Positions 1-5,630 of a stretch of DNA of 5,820 bases are shown piece after piece. Position 1 is the first letter of the stretch, and each line of letters starts with the position of its first letter. The position numbers and the translations under genes were made by a program. The notes under the pieces are model-generated. The model had not been told where the DNA came from. It did not search any database and saw only the letters and a program-made list of their open reading frames with translations. The DNA lies in contig CAMJPH010000102.1 of assembly GCA_946407715.1 (NCBI GenBank), forward strand, positions 1 to 5,820, given 5' to 3'. Source of the DNA: an uncultured Bacteroidales bacterium (GTDB lineage Bacteria > Bacteroidota > Bacteroidia > Bacteroidales > WCHB1-69).

Positions 1-2
1 GT

Positions 3-161
3 TGCTGTAAGCGCGATTCCTACCTGTCCATTTTATCTGCCATAGATTTTGTCAAAGAGCATTTCGCTGTGGAAATGGAAAAACCGATTGTGGTATGCGA
101 GCACTCTAAACAGAACAATCAATGTATTGGAAATCGCTGTCCTTTTTATAAGAAACAATAA
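3..161 (+). CDS. C-terminal end of an unrecognised cysteine-containing protein (partial)
   Basis: An open frame runs in from the left edge and ends at TAA 159-161, giving the last 52 residues of a protein whose start lies outside the window. The fragment begins with two adjacent cysteines. It contains a hydrophobic, helix-like stretch (SILSAIDFVKEHF) and ends with a cysteine group spaced C-x8-C-x4-C followed by a short basic tail (PFYKKQ). The cysteine spacing could bind a metal or an Fe-S cluster, but I do not recognise the family and assign no function. The next gene starts 21 bp downstream on the same strand and no -7 box lies between them, so the two are probably cotranscribed. It is AT-richer than the gene that follows. 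The frame is supported by protein-like composition and by ending just before the next start; the chance that it is spurious is small but real. Confidence 0.6.
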   Translation, partial: CCKRDSYLSILSAIDFVKEHFAVEMEKPIVVCEHSKQNNQCIGNRCPFYKKQ

Positions 162-182
162 GATAAATTCCAATTTATAAAC

Positions 183-719
183 ATGAAGAAAGTCATCGTA
201 ATTTCAACCAGTCTCCGCCCGGGCTCGAACAGCCACGCGATGGCGGAGCAGTTTGCCAAGGGCGCGGAAGCCGCCGGGCATCAAGTGGAGTTTGTCTCGC
301 TGAGAGGCAAGGAAATCAAGTTCTGCATCGGCTGCCTGTCGTGCCAGAAGACGGGCGCGTGCGTCATCAAGGACGACGTGCCGGCCATCATGGAGAGCGT
401 GCTCAACGCCGATGTGGTCTGCTGGGCCACGCCCATCTACTACTACGAGATGAGCGGCCAGATGAAGACCCTCATCGACCGTATGAACGCGATGTACCCC
501 AAGGATTACAAGTTCCGCGACGTCTATCTGCTGACCACGGCTGCTGAAGCCGAAGAGTTCGTGCCGAAACGCGCCGAGGGTGGCCTCACTGGCTGGATCG
601 ACTGCTACGGCAAGTCCGCACTGAAGGGTCACATCTTCTGCGGCGGCGTGGGCGGTCCGAACGAGATTGCCGGCAACGCCAAGCTGCAGGAGGCGTTTGA
701 GATGGGGAAAGGCGTTTGA
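183..719 (+). CDS. NADPH-dependent FMN reductase / iron-sulfur flavoprotein-like (flavodoxin fold)
   Basis: This 178-residue protein has the flavodoxin-like fold of the NADPH-dependent FMN reductase superfamily. Residues 4-18 form the first beta strand and the FMN phosphate loop (ISTSLRPGSNS). Residues 48-60 hold a compact cluster C48-x2-C51-x2-C54-x5-C60, the spacing known from archaeal and bacterial iron-sulfur flavoproteins (Isf), where it binds a 4Fe-4S cluster. Residues 83-97 (TPIYYYEMSGQMKTL) match the conserved TPxYxxxxSxxxKxxxDR segment near the flavin. It has no signal peptide, so it is cytosolic. The likely role is electron transfer or quinone/flavin reduction; the physiological acceptor cannot be told from sequence. 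Length is normal to slightly short for the family. ATG 183 is the only sensible start; it has an AT-rich leader without a Shine-Dalgarno sequence, as usual in Bacteroidetes. A remnant of a second family member lies at 2693-2860. Confidence 0.9.
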   Translation: MKKVIVISTSLRPGSNSHAMAEQFAKGAEAAGHQVEFVSLRGKEIKFCIGCLSCQKTGACVIKDDVPAIMESVLNADVVCWATPIYYYEMSGQMKTLIDRMNAMYPKDYKFRDVYLLTTAAEAEEFVPKRAEGGLTGWIDCYGKSALKGHIFCGGVGGPNEIAGNAKLQEAFEMGKGV

Positions 720-785
720 GTGACTTGCAGGAAAGGCGGCCTGCGGCAGACAGTGCTTACGAAAGCCCTATATGTTCTTGGTCTC

Positions 786-1889
786 TTACTTCTTCACAAA
801 TTCCACCCGACGGTTCTTGGCGCGGCCTTCCTCGGTGGTGTTGGGGGCGATAGGGGAGTGTGAACCTTTGCCCACGGCCATGAGGCGCGATTTGTCGATA
901 CCCAGTTTCACTAAGGCGTCCACAATGGCTTCGGCGCGCTTCTGGCTCAGCGGGTCGTTCACGGCATCAGTGCCGGTGTTGTCGCAGTGGCCCTGCACCT
1001 CGAAGTTGAGGTCGGGGTGCTCCTGCATCAGTTTGGCCACGCGGTTGATCTCCACGGTGGATTCCGGTTTGAGGTCGGCCTTGCCGCTTTCGAAGGTGAT
1101 GGCGTAGGTCACAATCTTGCCGTCGGTGGTCAAACGGTCGTAGAGCGGCACGGCGCCCTGGGCGATGCGCACATTGCTCAACCCCGTGTAGCGATAGTAT
1201 GCTCCGCTGGCAAAGAACAGGTAACCAGGAGCCTTCATGGCCGGCACGTTGATCATGCGCACGCCGTTTACATAGCCCTTGAAAGCCCGCTTGTTGAACG
1301 AGAAGGCGAAGTGGTTCCACTCGCCGGCAACCACCGGGTTGTCTTTCTCCAGATAGTCGCTGGTTCCCGGGGTCAGCCCCAACATCTTTTCTCCACTCGA
1401 CTGGCTGCTCCCGTCCGGTTTCAGCAGAGACCACGTCAAGTTGCACGACCCGTCTTCCCTGTACCAGAAACGCACATAGCTTGAAGCGTTATAGTAGCTT
1501 TCGTCGCCGCGGTCGCCGAAATAAAGGTTCATTTCGAGCAATGTTCCCTCTTCGTCCCCCGTGTTCACCGGGGCCACGTAGAGGTCGAACTCCACCGTGA
1601 ACACCTCAGGCAGCCAATCCCATTTCTCTTTCATCAGCGGCATCACCTGTCCCAGACCGTTGTCGGTGAACGCCAGCACATTGCGTTCCTTCTGCTGTGC
1701 GGTCTCCGCATAGCCGTCCAGCAGGTCCCATCTCAGCGGGAACTCCCCGAGTTTCTCGTGTTCAAAGTTGTCGTCGAATATGATTTCGTCGCCTGGAACA
1801 AAATCGCTCTTTGCGTAGTTGTTCTCCTGAGCATTCAGTGTCATTCCGGCCAGCAGTAACAGCGCGGCCACAAACAATGATTTCTTCAT
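786..1889 (-). CDS. Secreted LamG-like / OmpA-family peptidoglycan-binding protein
   Basis: This 367-residue envelope protein begins with a type I signal peptide (about residues 1-20, cleavage likely at LNA|QEN; no lipobox cysteine). Residues 30-245 look like a concanavalin/LamG beta-sandwich: alternating beta strands, aromatic-rich FWYREDG, and the typical GEWNHFAFSFN...GYVNGVRM segment at 189-212. Residues 260-365 are an OmpA/MotB C-terminal domain. It has the opening ITFESGKADLKPES, GHCDNTG at 300-306, LSQKRAEAIVDAL at 314-326 and NRRVEF at 359-364. D303 and R318 fall where OmpA proteins contact diaminopimelate in peptidoglycan. It probably sits in the periplasm or on the outer-membrane inner face, tethered to the wall; the ligand of the N-terminal half is unknown. 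There is no porin barrel. An in-frame ATG at 1934 was rejected because it lies inside the putative -7 box and would bury the signal peptide. It converges on the FMN reductase gene; no clear terminator is visible in the 66-bp gap. Confidence 0.92.
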   Translation of the reverse strand: MKKSLFVAALLLLAGMTLNAQENNYAKSDFVPGDEIIFDDNFEHEKLGEFPLRWDLLDGYAETAQQKERNVLAFTDNGLGQVMPLMKEKWDWLPEVFTVEFDLYVAPVNTGDEEGTLLEMNLYFGDRGDESYYNASSYVRFWYREDGSCNLTWSLLKPDGSSQSSGEKMLGLTPGTSDYLEKDNPVVAGEWNHFAFSFNKRAFKGYVNGVRMINVPAMKAPGYLFFASGAYYRYTGLSNVRIAQGAVPLYDRLTTDGKIVTYAITFESGKADLKPESTVEINRVAKLMQEHPDLNFEVQGHCDNTGTDAVNDPLSQKRAEAIVDALVKLGIDKSRLMAVGKGSHSPIAPNTTEEGRAKNRRVEFVKK

Positions 1890-1931
1890 GATGATAGTTT
1901 TTTCTGTTGTTTTCCCTATTATTACAAAGTG

Positions 1932-1939
1932 CAAAAATA
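1932..1939 (-). promoter_or_regulatory. Putative -7 box for the OmpA-family gene
   Basis: Read on the minus strand this is TATTTTTG, an exact match to the Bacteroidetes -7 consensus TAnnTTTG. Transcription would begin a few bases downstream and leave a leader of roughly 35-40 nt before the ATG at 1889. No good TTTG -33 element is found 19-21 bp upstream, so the match rests on the -7 box and its position. Confidence 0.5.
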
Positions 1940-1988
1940 CAACATTTTCGGATGCTGTCAGGAAAAATCATAATGTCCAAAACATTTT

Positions 1989-2020
1989 CCGCCAAATATA
2001 AATTCCATCCCGCCAAATAT
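1989..2020. repeat. 11-bp direct repeat CCGCCAAATAT, two copies with a 21-bp period
   Basis: CCGCCAAATAT occurs identically at 1989-1999 and 2010-2020, in the divergent promoter region between the OmpA-family gene and the zinc-ribbon gene. The start-to-start distance of 21 bp equals two turns of B-DNA, and the second copy ends 2 bp before the putative plus-strand -7 box. This is the geometry of a tandem operator for a regulator binding one face of the helix, but no known site is recognised. A partial copy, CCGCCAAAT, lies at 5586-5594 and overlaps the -33 element of another promoter. Confidence 0.45.
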
Positions 2021-2022
2021 TG

Positions 2023-2030
2023 TATTTTTG
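2023..2030 (+). promoter_or_regulatory. Putative -7 box for the zinc-ribbon gene
   Basis: The sequence TATTTTTG matches the Bacteroidetes -7 consensus TAnnTTTG exactly and lies about 72 bp upstream of the ATG at 2103. No TTTG -33 element is present at the expected spacing. An 11-bp direct repeat occupies that region instead, which would fit activator-dependent or repressor-controlled transcription. Confidence 0.5.
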
Positions 2031-2102
2031 CGGCCTCATCATTTACCCTACACGCGCGAAGCCTCAGTGTGGGGGACAGTACAGAACAAAGAACGAATCA
2101 AT

Positions 2103-2693
2103 ATGGATAAAGAACAGAGATTTTGCCAGAGCTGCGGAATGCCGCTGACCCCGGAAATCCTCGGCACCAACGCCGACGGCAGCCAAAACGAAGAATACTG
2201 CATCTACTGTTACAAGGACGGTGCGTTCACCGGCGACTTCACCATGGAGGAGATGGTGGAGTTCTGCGCCCAGTTCGTGGAGGAGTACAACAAGAACACC
2301 GGTCAAAACCTCACCCGCGAAGAGTACAAGGGCGTGCTTCGGCAGTATTACCCCAACCTCAAACGCTGGCAACTGCCCGCCGACCAACTGCCGCACGCCA
2401 CCTCGCCGATCAAGCAGCAGCTTATCGATGAGGTCAATGCACTGGGCATCAAAGACATGCCGCGCATCGACAACCTCTTCGTGCTGCAAGGCTCGTTCGT
2501 CAACCTGGAATACACCATCAACGGCAACAAGGTGAAACTCCTCGATGACAATGCCACCTATTGGGGCAACCAGGTGGAGAAAGGCGACGGTCGCTGCTTC
2601 GGCATCGCCTGCGACGAGCATCACATCCTCGTGAGCGAGTACGGGAAGGACGGCGCTGATGCCGAGCTGGTGGTGTTTAGAAGGAGAGGATAA
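2103..2693 (+). CDS. Zinc-ribbon domain protein with unassigned C-terminal domain
   Basis: This 196-residue cytosolic protein starts with a putative zinc ribbon of the Zn_ribbon_2 type. The segments CQSCGMPL and GTNADGSQNEEYCIYC place C8, C11, C33 and C36 as a four-cysteine metal site. Residues 45-90 are helical with acidic and aromatic residues. Residues 100-196 (SPIKQQLIDEVNALGIKDMPRIDNL onward) form a separate alpha/beta-looking domain with several short beta strands, ending in a basic RRRG tail; I do not recognise it. Family members are mostly uncharacterised, so no reaction is assigned. The longer frame starting at 2028 was rejected because it begins inside the putative -7 box and its first 25 residues do not look like protein. 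The TAA stop shares its last base with the ATG of the next frame (TAATG), implying translational coupling to the flavodoxin-like remnant. Confidence 0.85.
   Translation: MDKEQRFCQSCGMPLTPEILGTNADGSQNEEYCIYCYKDGAFTGDFTMEEMVEFCAQFVEEYNKNTGQNLTREEYKGVLRQYYPNLKRWQLPADQLPHATSPIKQQLIDEVNALGIKDMPRIDNLFVLQGSFVNLEYTINGNKVKLLDDNATYWGNQVEKGDGRCFGIACDEHHILVSEYGKDGADAELVVFRRRG
2681..2690 (+). promoter_or_regulatory. Shine-Dalgarno-like site for the coupled flavodoxin-like frame
   Basis: AAGGAGAGGA sits at the end of the zinc-ribbon gene, 2 bp before the ATG at 2693, with the AAGGAG core 6 bp away. It favours ATG 2693 over the second in-frame ATG at 2699. A purine-rich site this strong is uncommon in this window. 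Confidence 0.5.
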
Positions 2694-2860
2694 TGCTAAT
2701 GAACATTCTCATTTTATCCGGTAGCCCGCGCAATAACGGAAACACCGACTTGTTGATAGAAGCCTTTGCCAAAGGCGCTTCAGAGAAACACCACGTGGAG
2801 GTCGTTTCGGTGCATGATTATACAGTTCATTCGAGCACGCGGGAAGAGGTTGGGATATGA
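2693..2860 (+). pseudogene. 5' remnant of a second flavodoxin-like NADPH-dependent FMN reductase
   Basis: The frame opens with ATG overlapping the previous stop and encodes 55 residues. The first 45 or so are plainly the N-terminus of an FMN reductase: strand NILILSGSPRNNGNTDLL carries the FMN phosphate loop, followed by IEAFAKGA and VEVVSVHDYTVH. Family members are usually about 170-200 residues and continue here with a CIGC-type cysteine segment. Instead the frame runs into STREEVGI and a TGA at 2858. The flavin TPxY region and the rest of the fold are missing, so a working reductase is very unlikely. Homology is lost around 2825-2835, next to the end of the AT-rich convergent Sel1 gene. 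This suggests a deletion or insertion removed the 3' part. It is a homologue of the intact gene at 183-719. Confidence 0.82.
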
Positions 2861-2872
2861 ACAATGCTTCAT

Positions 2873-4063
2873 TTATGTGTTCCCGAATCGAACATCCTTT
2901 CCCCCATGTTCAGCAGCCTTGTCGTACCATTCTTTGGCTTTGGCAGGATTCTTTTTAACGCCATATCCATATTCATAGAACACCGCAAGATTGTACTGTG
3001 CTTCGGAAATACCTTGCTCCGCCGCTTTGGTGTACCATTCTACCGCTTTTTTGTAATTTCTTCTAACACCTTCTCCTCTTTCGTAGCAAACACCAAGATA
3101 AAACTCTGCGAAAGCATCACCTTGTTCTGCCGATTTGGAAAACCACCTTACTGCTTTTGTAAGATCTTTATCTACACCTTTCCCGTCTCTAAAGCATTTT
3201 CCCAATTTGCGCTGAGCACCTTCGTACCCTTGCTTCGCTGCCTTGGCATACCACTCAACAGCCTTCTTAAGGTCTTTTTTTACGCCTAATCCATTTTCAT
3301 AACATTTGGCAAGATGATATTGCGCGCGATCTGCTCCTTGTTCAGCCGCTTTTCTGTACCATTCTACTGCCTTTTTATAATTCTTTCTGACTCCGTCTCC
3401 ATATTCGTAACATAATCCTAGATTATTTTGTGCCCATGAATTCCCCTGTTCTGCCGCTTTCGTGTACCATTTTACAGATTGTTTATAATCTTGTTCTACA
3501 CCTTCACCGTCCTTATAGCATCTACCTAAATTATATTGGGCAGTAGCATATCCTTGTTGGGCGGATTTAGTAATCCATTCCACTCCCTTTTCAGAATCTT
3601 TTTCAACACCAAGTCCATCTAAGTAGCAATTTCCGATATCGTTTTGGGCTCCCAAATCACCTTGTTCCGCTGCTTTTAATAACCACTCGAAGGCTTTTTT
3701 ATAATCTTGATCAACTCCTGTTCCATTATAATAGCATGCACCAAGATTCCATTGGGCACCCATATCGCATTGTTCTGCCGCTTTTGTGTACCATGCAACA
3801 GCTTTTACGTGGTCTTTCATGACTCCTTTCCCATGATTATAGCATACACCAAGGTTGTTTTGGGCTGGTGAATGTCCTTGTTCAGCTGCCTTAGTGTACC
3901 ATTCAATCGCTTTGGCAAAGCTCTTCTTAGCTTTTTTGCCATATCGATAACGATATTCAAGTGTGAATTGAGCCTCCGCATCACCTCGCTCAGCATAAAC
4001 CTCCAATTCCTTGATATTCAATTTATTATAAAACTCTTTCTTGTTCTGTTCACTTTCGTTCAT
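2873..4063 (-). CDS. Sel1-repeat (TPR-like) protein, ten repeats
   Basis: This 396-residue protein has a short charged N-terminus (1-29), then ten contiguous 36-residue Sel1 repeats from residue 30 to 389, then a 7-residue tail. The repeat consensus is AQxNLGxCYxxGxGVxKDxxKAVEWYTKAAEQGxx. Repeat 1 is the most divergent (it lacks the GxGV turn), and repeats 2-9 all carry a cysteine at the same position (VCY, ACY, NCY and so on). Sel1 repeats form alpha-helical solenoids that act as protein-binding scaffolds, often in signalling, secretion or envelope quality control. There is no signal peptide or membrane segment, so it is predicted cytoplasmic. It is the last gene of a three-gene unit and starts 4 bp after the stop of the deiminase-family gene. 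GC is about 42% by eye, clearly lower than the genes to its left. The binding partner is unknown; the upstream gene products are the natural candidates. Confidence 0.93.
   Translation of the reverse strand: MNESEQNKKEFYNKLNIKELEVYAERGDAEAQFTLEYRYRYGKKAKKSFAKAIEWYTKAAEQGHSPAQNNLGVCYNHGKGVMKDHVKAVAWYTKAAEQCDMGAQWNLGACYYNGTGVDQDYKKAFEWLLKAAEQGDLGAQNDIGNCYLDGLGVEKDSEKGVEWITKSAQQGYATAQYNLGRCYKDGEGVEQDYKQSVKWYTKAAEQGNSWAQNNLGLCYEYGDGVRKNYKKAVEWYRKAAEQGADRAQYHLAKCYENGLGVKKDLKKAVEWYAKAAKQGYEGAQRKLGKCFRDGKGVDKDLTKAVRWFSKSAEQGDAFAEFYLGVCYERGEGVRRNYKKAVEWYTKAAEQGISEAQYNLAVFYEYGYGVKKNPAKAKEWYDKAAEHGGKDVRFGNT
2897..3976 (-). repeat. Ten 108-bp coding repeats (Sel1 units)
   Basis: The DNA shows a 108-bp period matching the 36-residue Sel1 units. 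The best-conserved DNA core is near CCGCTTTNNTGTACCATTC on the plus strand (for example around 3030, 3351, 3454 and 3780). Copies have diverged at many silent positions, so the array is old rather than a recent tandem expansion, though neighbouring copies could still recombine. Confidence 0.85.
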
Positions 4064-4067
4064 AATC

Positions 4068-4898
4068 CTAAACTTTAATATTCCACGAAATGCAATTCAG
4101 TGCGCCGCCATTGCGTACGGCTTCCAATGCCGGTACGCCAACGACTTTGCACATCGGCAACGCCTCATCAATCTGTTGCAATGCTTGTTCATCCTCAGGG
4201 ATTCCCAGCTGCGGGACGAGCACCAGATTGCCAACCTGCAAATAGTTGATGTATGCCCAACTGTTTTTGTCTTTTTTCTCTACGTTGTATTTCAGCGTTT
4301 TAACATCGAAATGCTTTTCCAAGATCCGCAGGAAATCCTGTGCGAAAGTTTTGTCGAAATCGTTGTAGTTGGTCATCAGCACGCGGTTGTCCCCCAAGTA
4401 ATGGATGATGCCGTCGCTGTGCCCGTATATCTCTTCCTCGTCCCACGGAAGGAAAACGATTTCGCATTGGAAAGCCTCTTCCAGAAGCCGTTGTACCTCG
4501 TTGCGCGACTTCTCTTTGTTTTCCACAAACACTTTCTCCGTCATCACCATCTTGTTGCCGCATTTCACCACGTTGCCGCCGTCGAGCACCAAGTCCAAAG
4601 ACACCACTTCTGCCTGATGCAGGAAATCCACGTTCCCCACATCCTTAACATCTGTGATATAGTGCTCTTTATGTTCTTTCACCAGATAGTCGGGATAGTA
4701 TTTGTAAGACACAAAACGCTTTTCATCCGTTTGTATGGGCATGTAGTCGCGACACCAGATGTCGTTGGTGTTGCTCAAAATCCGACAATCCAAGGCATTG
4801 TCCCGGAGTGCCTTTGTAAGACTCTGATATAGTTCAGGACACTCCTTTGAAAGCCAGTTGGAGAGGAAAACGGTGTTAGTAAGGTGGTCGGTTAGCAT
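4068..4898 (-). CDS. Compact agmatine deiminase / peptidylarginine deiminase family protein
   Basis: This 276-residue protein belongs to the guanidino-group-modifying enzyme superfamily (agmatine deiminase / Porphyromonas-type peptidylarginine deiminase, PAD_porph). These enzymes hydrolyse a guanidinium group to a ureido group plus ammonia through a cysteine nucleophile. Visible motifs in order are NDIWCRDYMP (45-54), LDGGN (105-109), GHSDG (159-163) and NGGALNCISWN (263-273). By family analogy D51, H160, D162 and C269 form the catalytic set. Typical agmatine deiminases are about 340-370 residues, so this is a short version. It has LDGGN where agmatine enzymes usually have LEGGS, so agmatine as substrate should not be assumed. 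There is no signal peptide, unlike secreted PPAD. ATG 4898 was chosen over TTG 4916: it has GGAAAG upstream and overlaps the preceding gene by only 7 bp. It is the middle gene of a three-gene unit; no carbamoylputrescine amidase gene lies in the window. Confidence 0.85.
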   Translation of the reverse strand: MLTDHLTNTVFLSNWLSKECPELYQSLTKALRDNALDCRILSNTNDIWCRDYMPIQTDEKRFVSYKYYPDYLVKEHKEHYITDVKDVGNVDFLHQAEVVSLDLVLDGGNVVKCGNKMVMTEKVFVENKEKSRNEVQRLLEEAFQCEIVFLPWDEEEIYGHSDGIIHYLGDNRVLMTNYNDFDKTFAQDFLRILEKHFDVKTLKYNVEKKDKNSWAYINYLQVGNLVLVPQLGIPEDEQALQQIDEALPMCKVVGVPALEAVRNGGALNCISWNIKV

Positions 4899-5503
4899 GA
4901 TGTTGTTTCTTTCCAAGGTGATGCCTTTTTGTAATTTGAATCAATTTTAAAGTTTAACTCTTTCACATAAAAATTATATTCACTATTTATATAATCGCCA
5001 TCTGTCTCTTTGGGTTTTCTTGTTAGATAACGTTTAATCTTATTTAATGCATTTTTCCCTACGTTTTGACTTACCCCGTCATTCATAACAATTTGAGGAA
5101 TCATATTAGGTTGTATTGCTGAGGAATAAAACAAATGCCAACAACAGTTTCTCGGACCAAAAATTACTTCCTTATCGATTTGATTATCATCAAGTGGCAT
5201 CATACTCCTTATGAGAATGCCACCATAATAATTTTTACTTTCATCACTCTTAAAAGACAAGTCAACTCCATATTCATGTAGCCACCACATTCCTGCTTCT
5301 TCTGTGCGTTCTATCGTCACATTGTCATTATGTTTATTGTTCTTGAAATAGAATTCTATCTCTAAAATCCTATAGCTGCCGTGCCCTGTTTTGATATGAC
5401 TTTTATACAAAAGAATATCTGCGATATCCTCAAAAGTAGTCATGATTGTCTCAACATCTGATTCTGCATCCAAAGAAGACAATAATTGTTTTAAATCCTT
5501 CAT
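4892..5503 (-). CDS. Uncharacterised 203-aa protein, first gene of the deiminase/Sel1 unit
   Basis: This soluble-looking protein has no signal peptide or membrane segment. A helical N-terminus (1-32, with FEDIADILL) leads into a mixed beta core: YRILEIEFYF (44-53), GMWWLHEYGVDLSF (71-84), YYGGILIRSM (92-101) and FGPRNCCWHLFY (115-126). The remainder (145-203) is lysine-rich and helical, and the last residue is cysteine. The RILEIEFYF / WWLHEYGVDLSF / GGILIR pattern recalls a family of roughly 200-aa bacterial hypothetical proteins I remember only loosely, some annotated as related to 3-methyladenine DNA glycosylase; I do not rely on that. No catalytic motif is certain, although E49, H76, D81 and R99 are candidate conserved polar residues. 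The gene is the most AT-rich of the window (about 35% GC by eye). It is preceded by a consensus promoter and overlaps the deiminase gene by 7 bp, implying translational coupling. Confidence 0.8.
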   Translation of the reverse strand: MKDLKQLLSSLDAESDVETIMTTFEDIADILLYKSHIKTGHGSYRILEIEFYFKNNKHNDNVTIERTEEAGMWWLHEYGVDLSFKSDESKNYYGGILIRSMMPLDDNQIDKEVIFGPRNCCWHLFYSSAIQPNMIPQIVMNDGVSQNVGKNALNKIKRYLTRKPKETDGDYINSEYNFYVKELNFKIDSNYKKASPWKETTSC

Positions 5504-5561
5504 AATTTTAATTTTTTATAATTAATAAATTGATAATTTGACGCTTAACATTTTTCGGCGG

Positions 5562-5593
5562 CAAAAATAGAACAAAGAATTCGAACCGCCAAA
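5562..5593 (-). promoter_or_regulatory. Consensus Bacteroidetes promoter for the three-gene unit
   Basis: On the minus strand TTTG (5593-5590) is followed by 20 bp and then TATTTTTG (5569-5562). This matches the Bacteroidetes housekeeping promoter consensus TTTG-N19/21-TAnnTTTG in both elements and spacing. Transcription should start near 5555 and leave a leader of about 50 nt, AT-rich and without a Shine-Dalgarno sequence, before the ATG at 5503. It is the only promoter in the window with both elements matching. Confidence 0.75.
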
Positions 5594-5630
5594 TTTCTTT
5601 TGTTAAAAATTGTCAAGATTTTCCAAGAAG

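Noticed and set aside
43..51. TAGATTTTG as a -7 box for the FMN reductase gene
   Set aside because: It has one base too many between TA and TTTG, lies inside the upstream partial coding region, and has no matching -33 element.
720..785. GC-rich stretch GGCGGCCTGCGGC as a terminator between the two convergent genes
   Set aside because: No stable stem with a following T-run could be drawn on either strand.
2064..2624. Minus-strand 186-codon frame opposite the zinc-ribbon gene
   Set aside because: Composition is valine/histidine/alanine-rich as expected of a shadow in GC-rich DNA; the plus strand has the four-cysteine ribbon.
2864..3289. Plus-strand 141-codon frame opposite the Sel1 gene
   Set aside because: It mirrors the Sel1 periodicity from the other strand and has no independent support.
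2897..3976. Regular repeats suggesting a CRISPR array
   Set aside because: The period is 108 bp with no constant-repeat/unique-spacer structure, and the translation gives continuous Sel1 units.
4041..4832. Long plus-strand open frame of 263 codons opposite the deiminase-family gene
   Set aside because: Its translation is low-complexity in valine, phenylalanine and histidine, with no recognisable domain. The opposite strand carries clear family motifs, so this is an antisense shadow.
4899..4916. TTG start at 4916 for the deiminase-family gene
   Set aside because: It would lengthen the overlap with the upstream gene to 25 bp and adds no family-like residues; ATG 4898 has a purine-rich site upstream.
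5551..5567. TTTTTCGGCGGCAAAAA as a small hairpin terminator
   Set aside because: Only the A/T ends pair and the GC core does not. The site overlaps the -7 box of the consensus promoter, which explains the A-run better.
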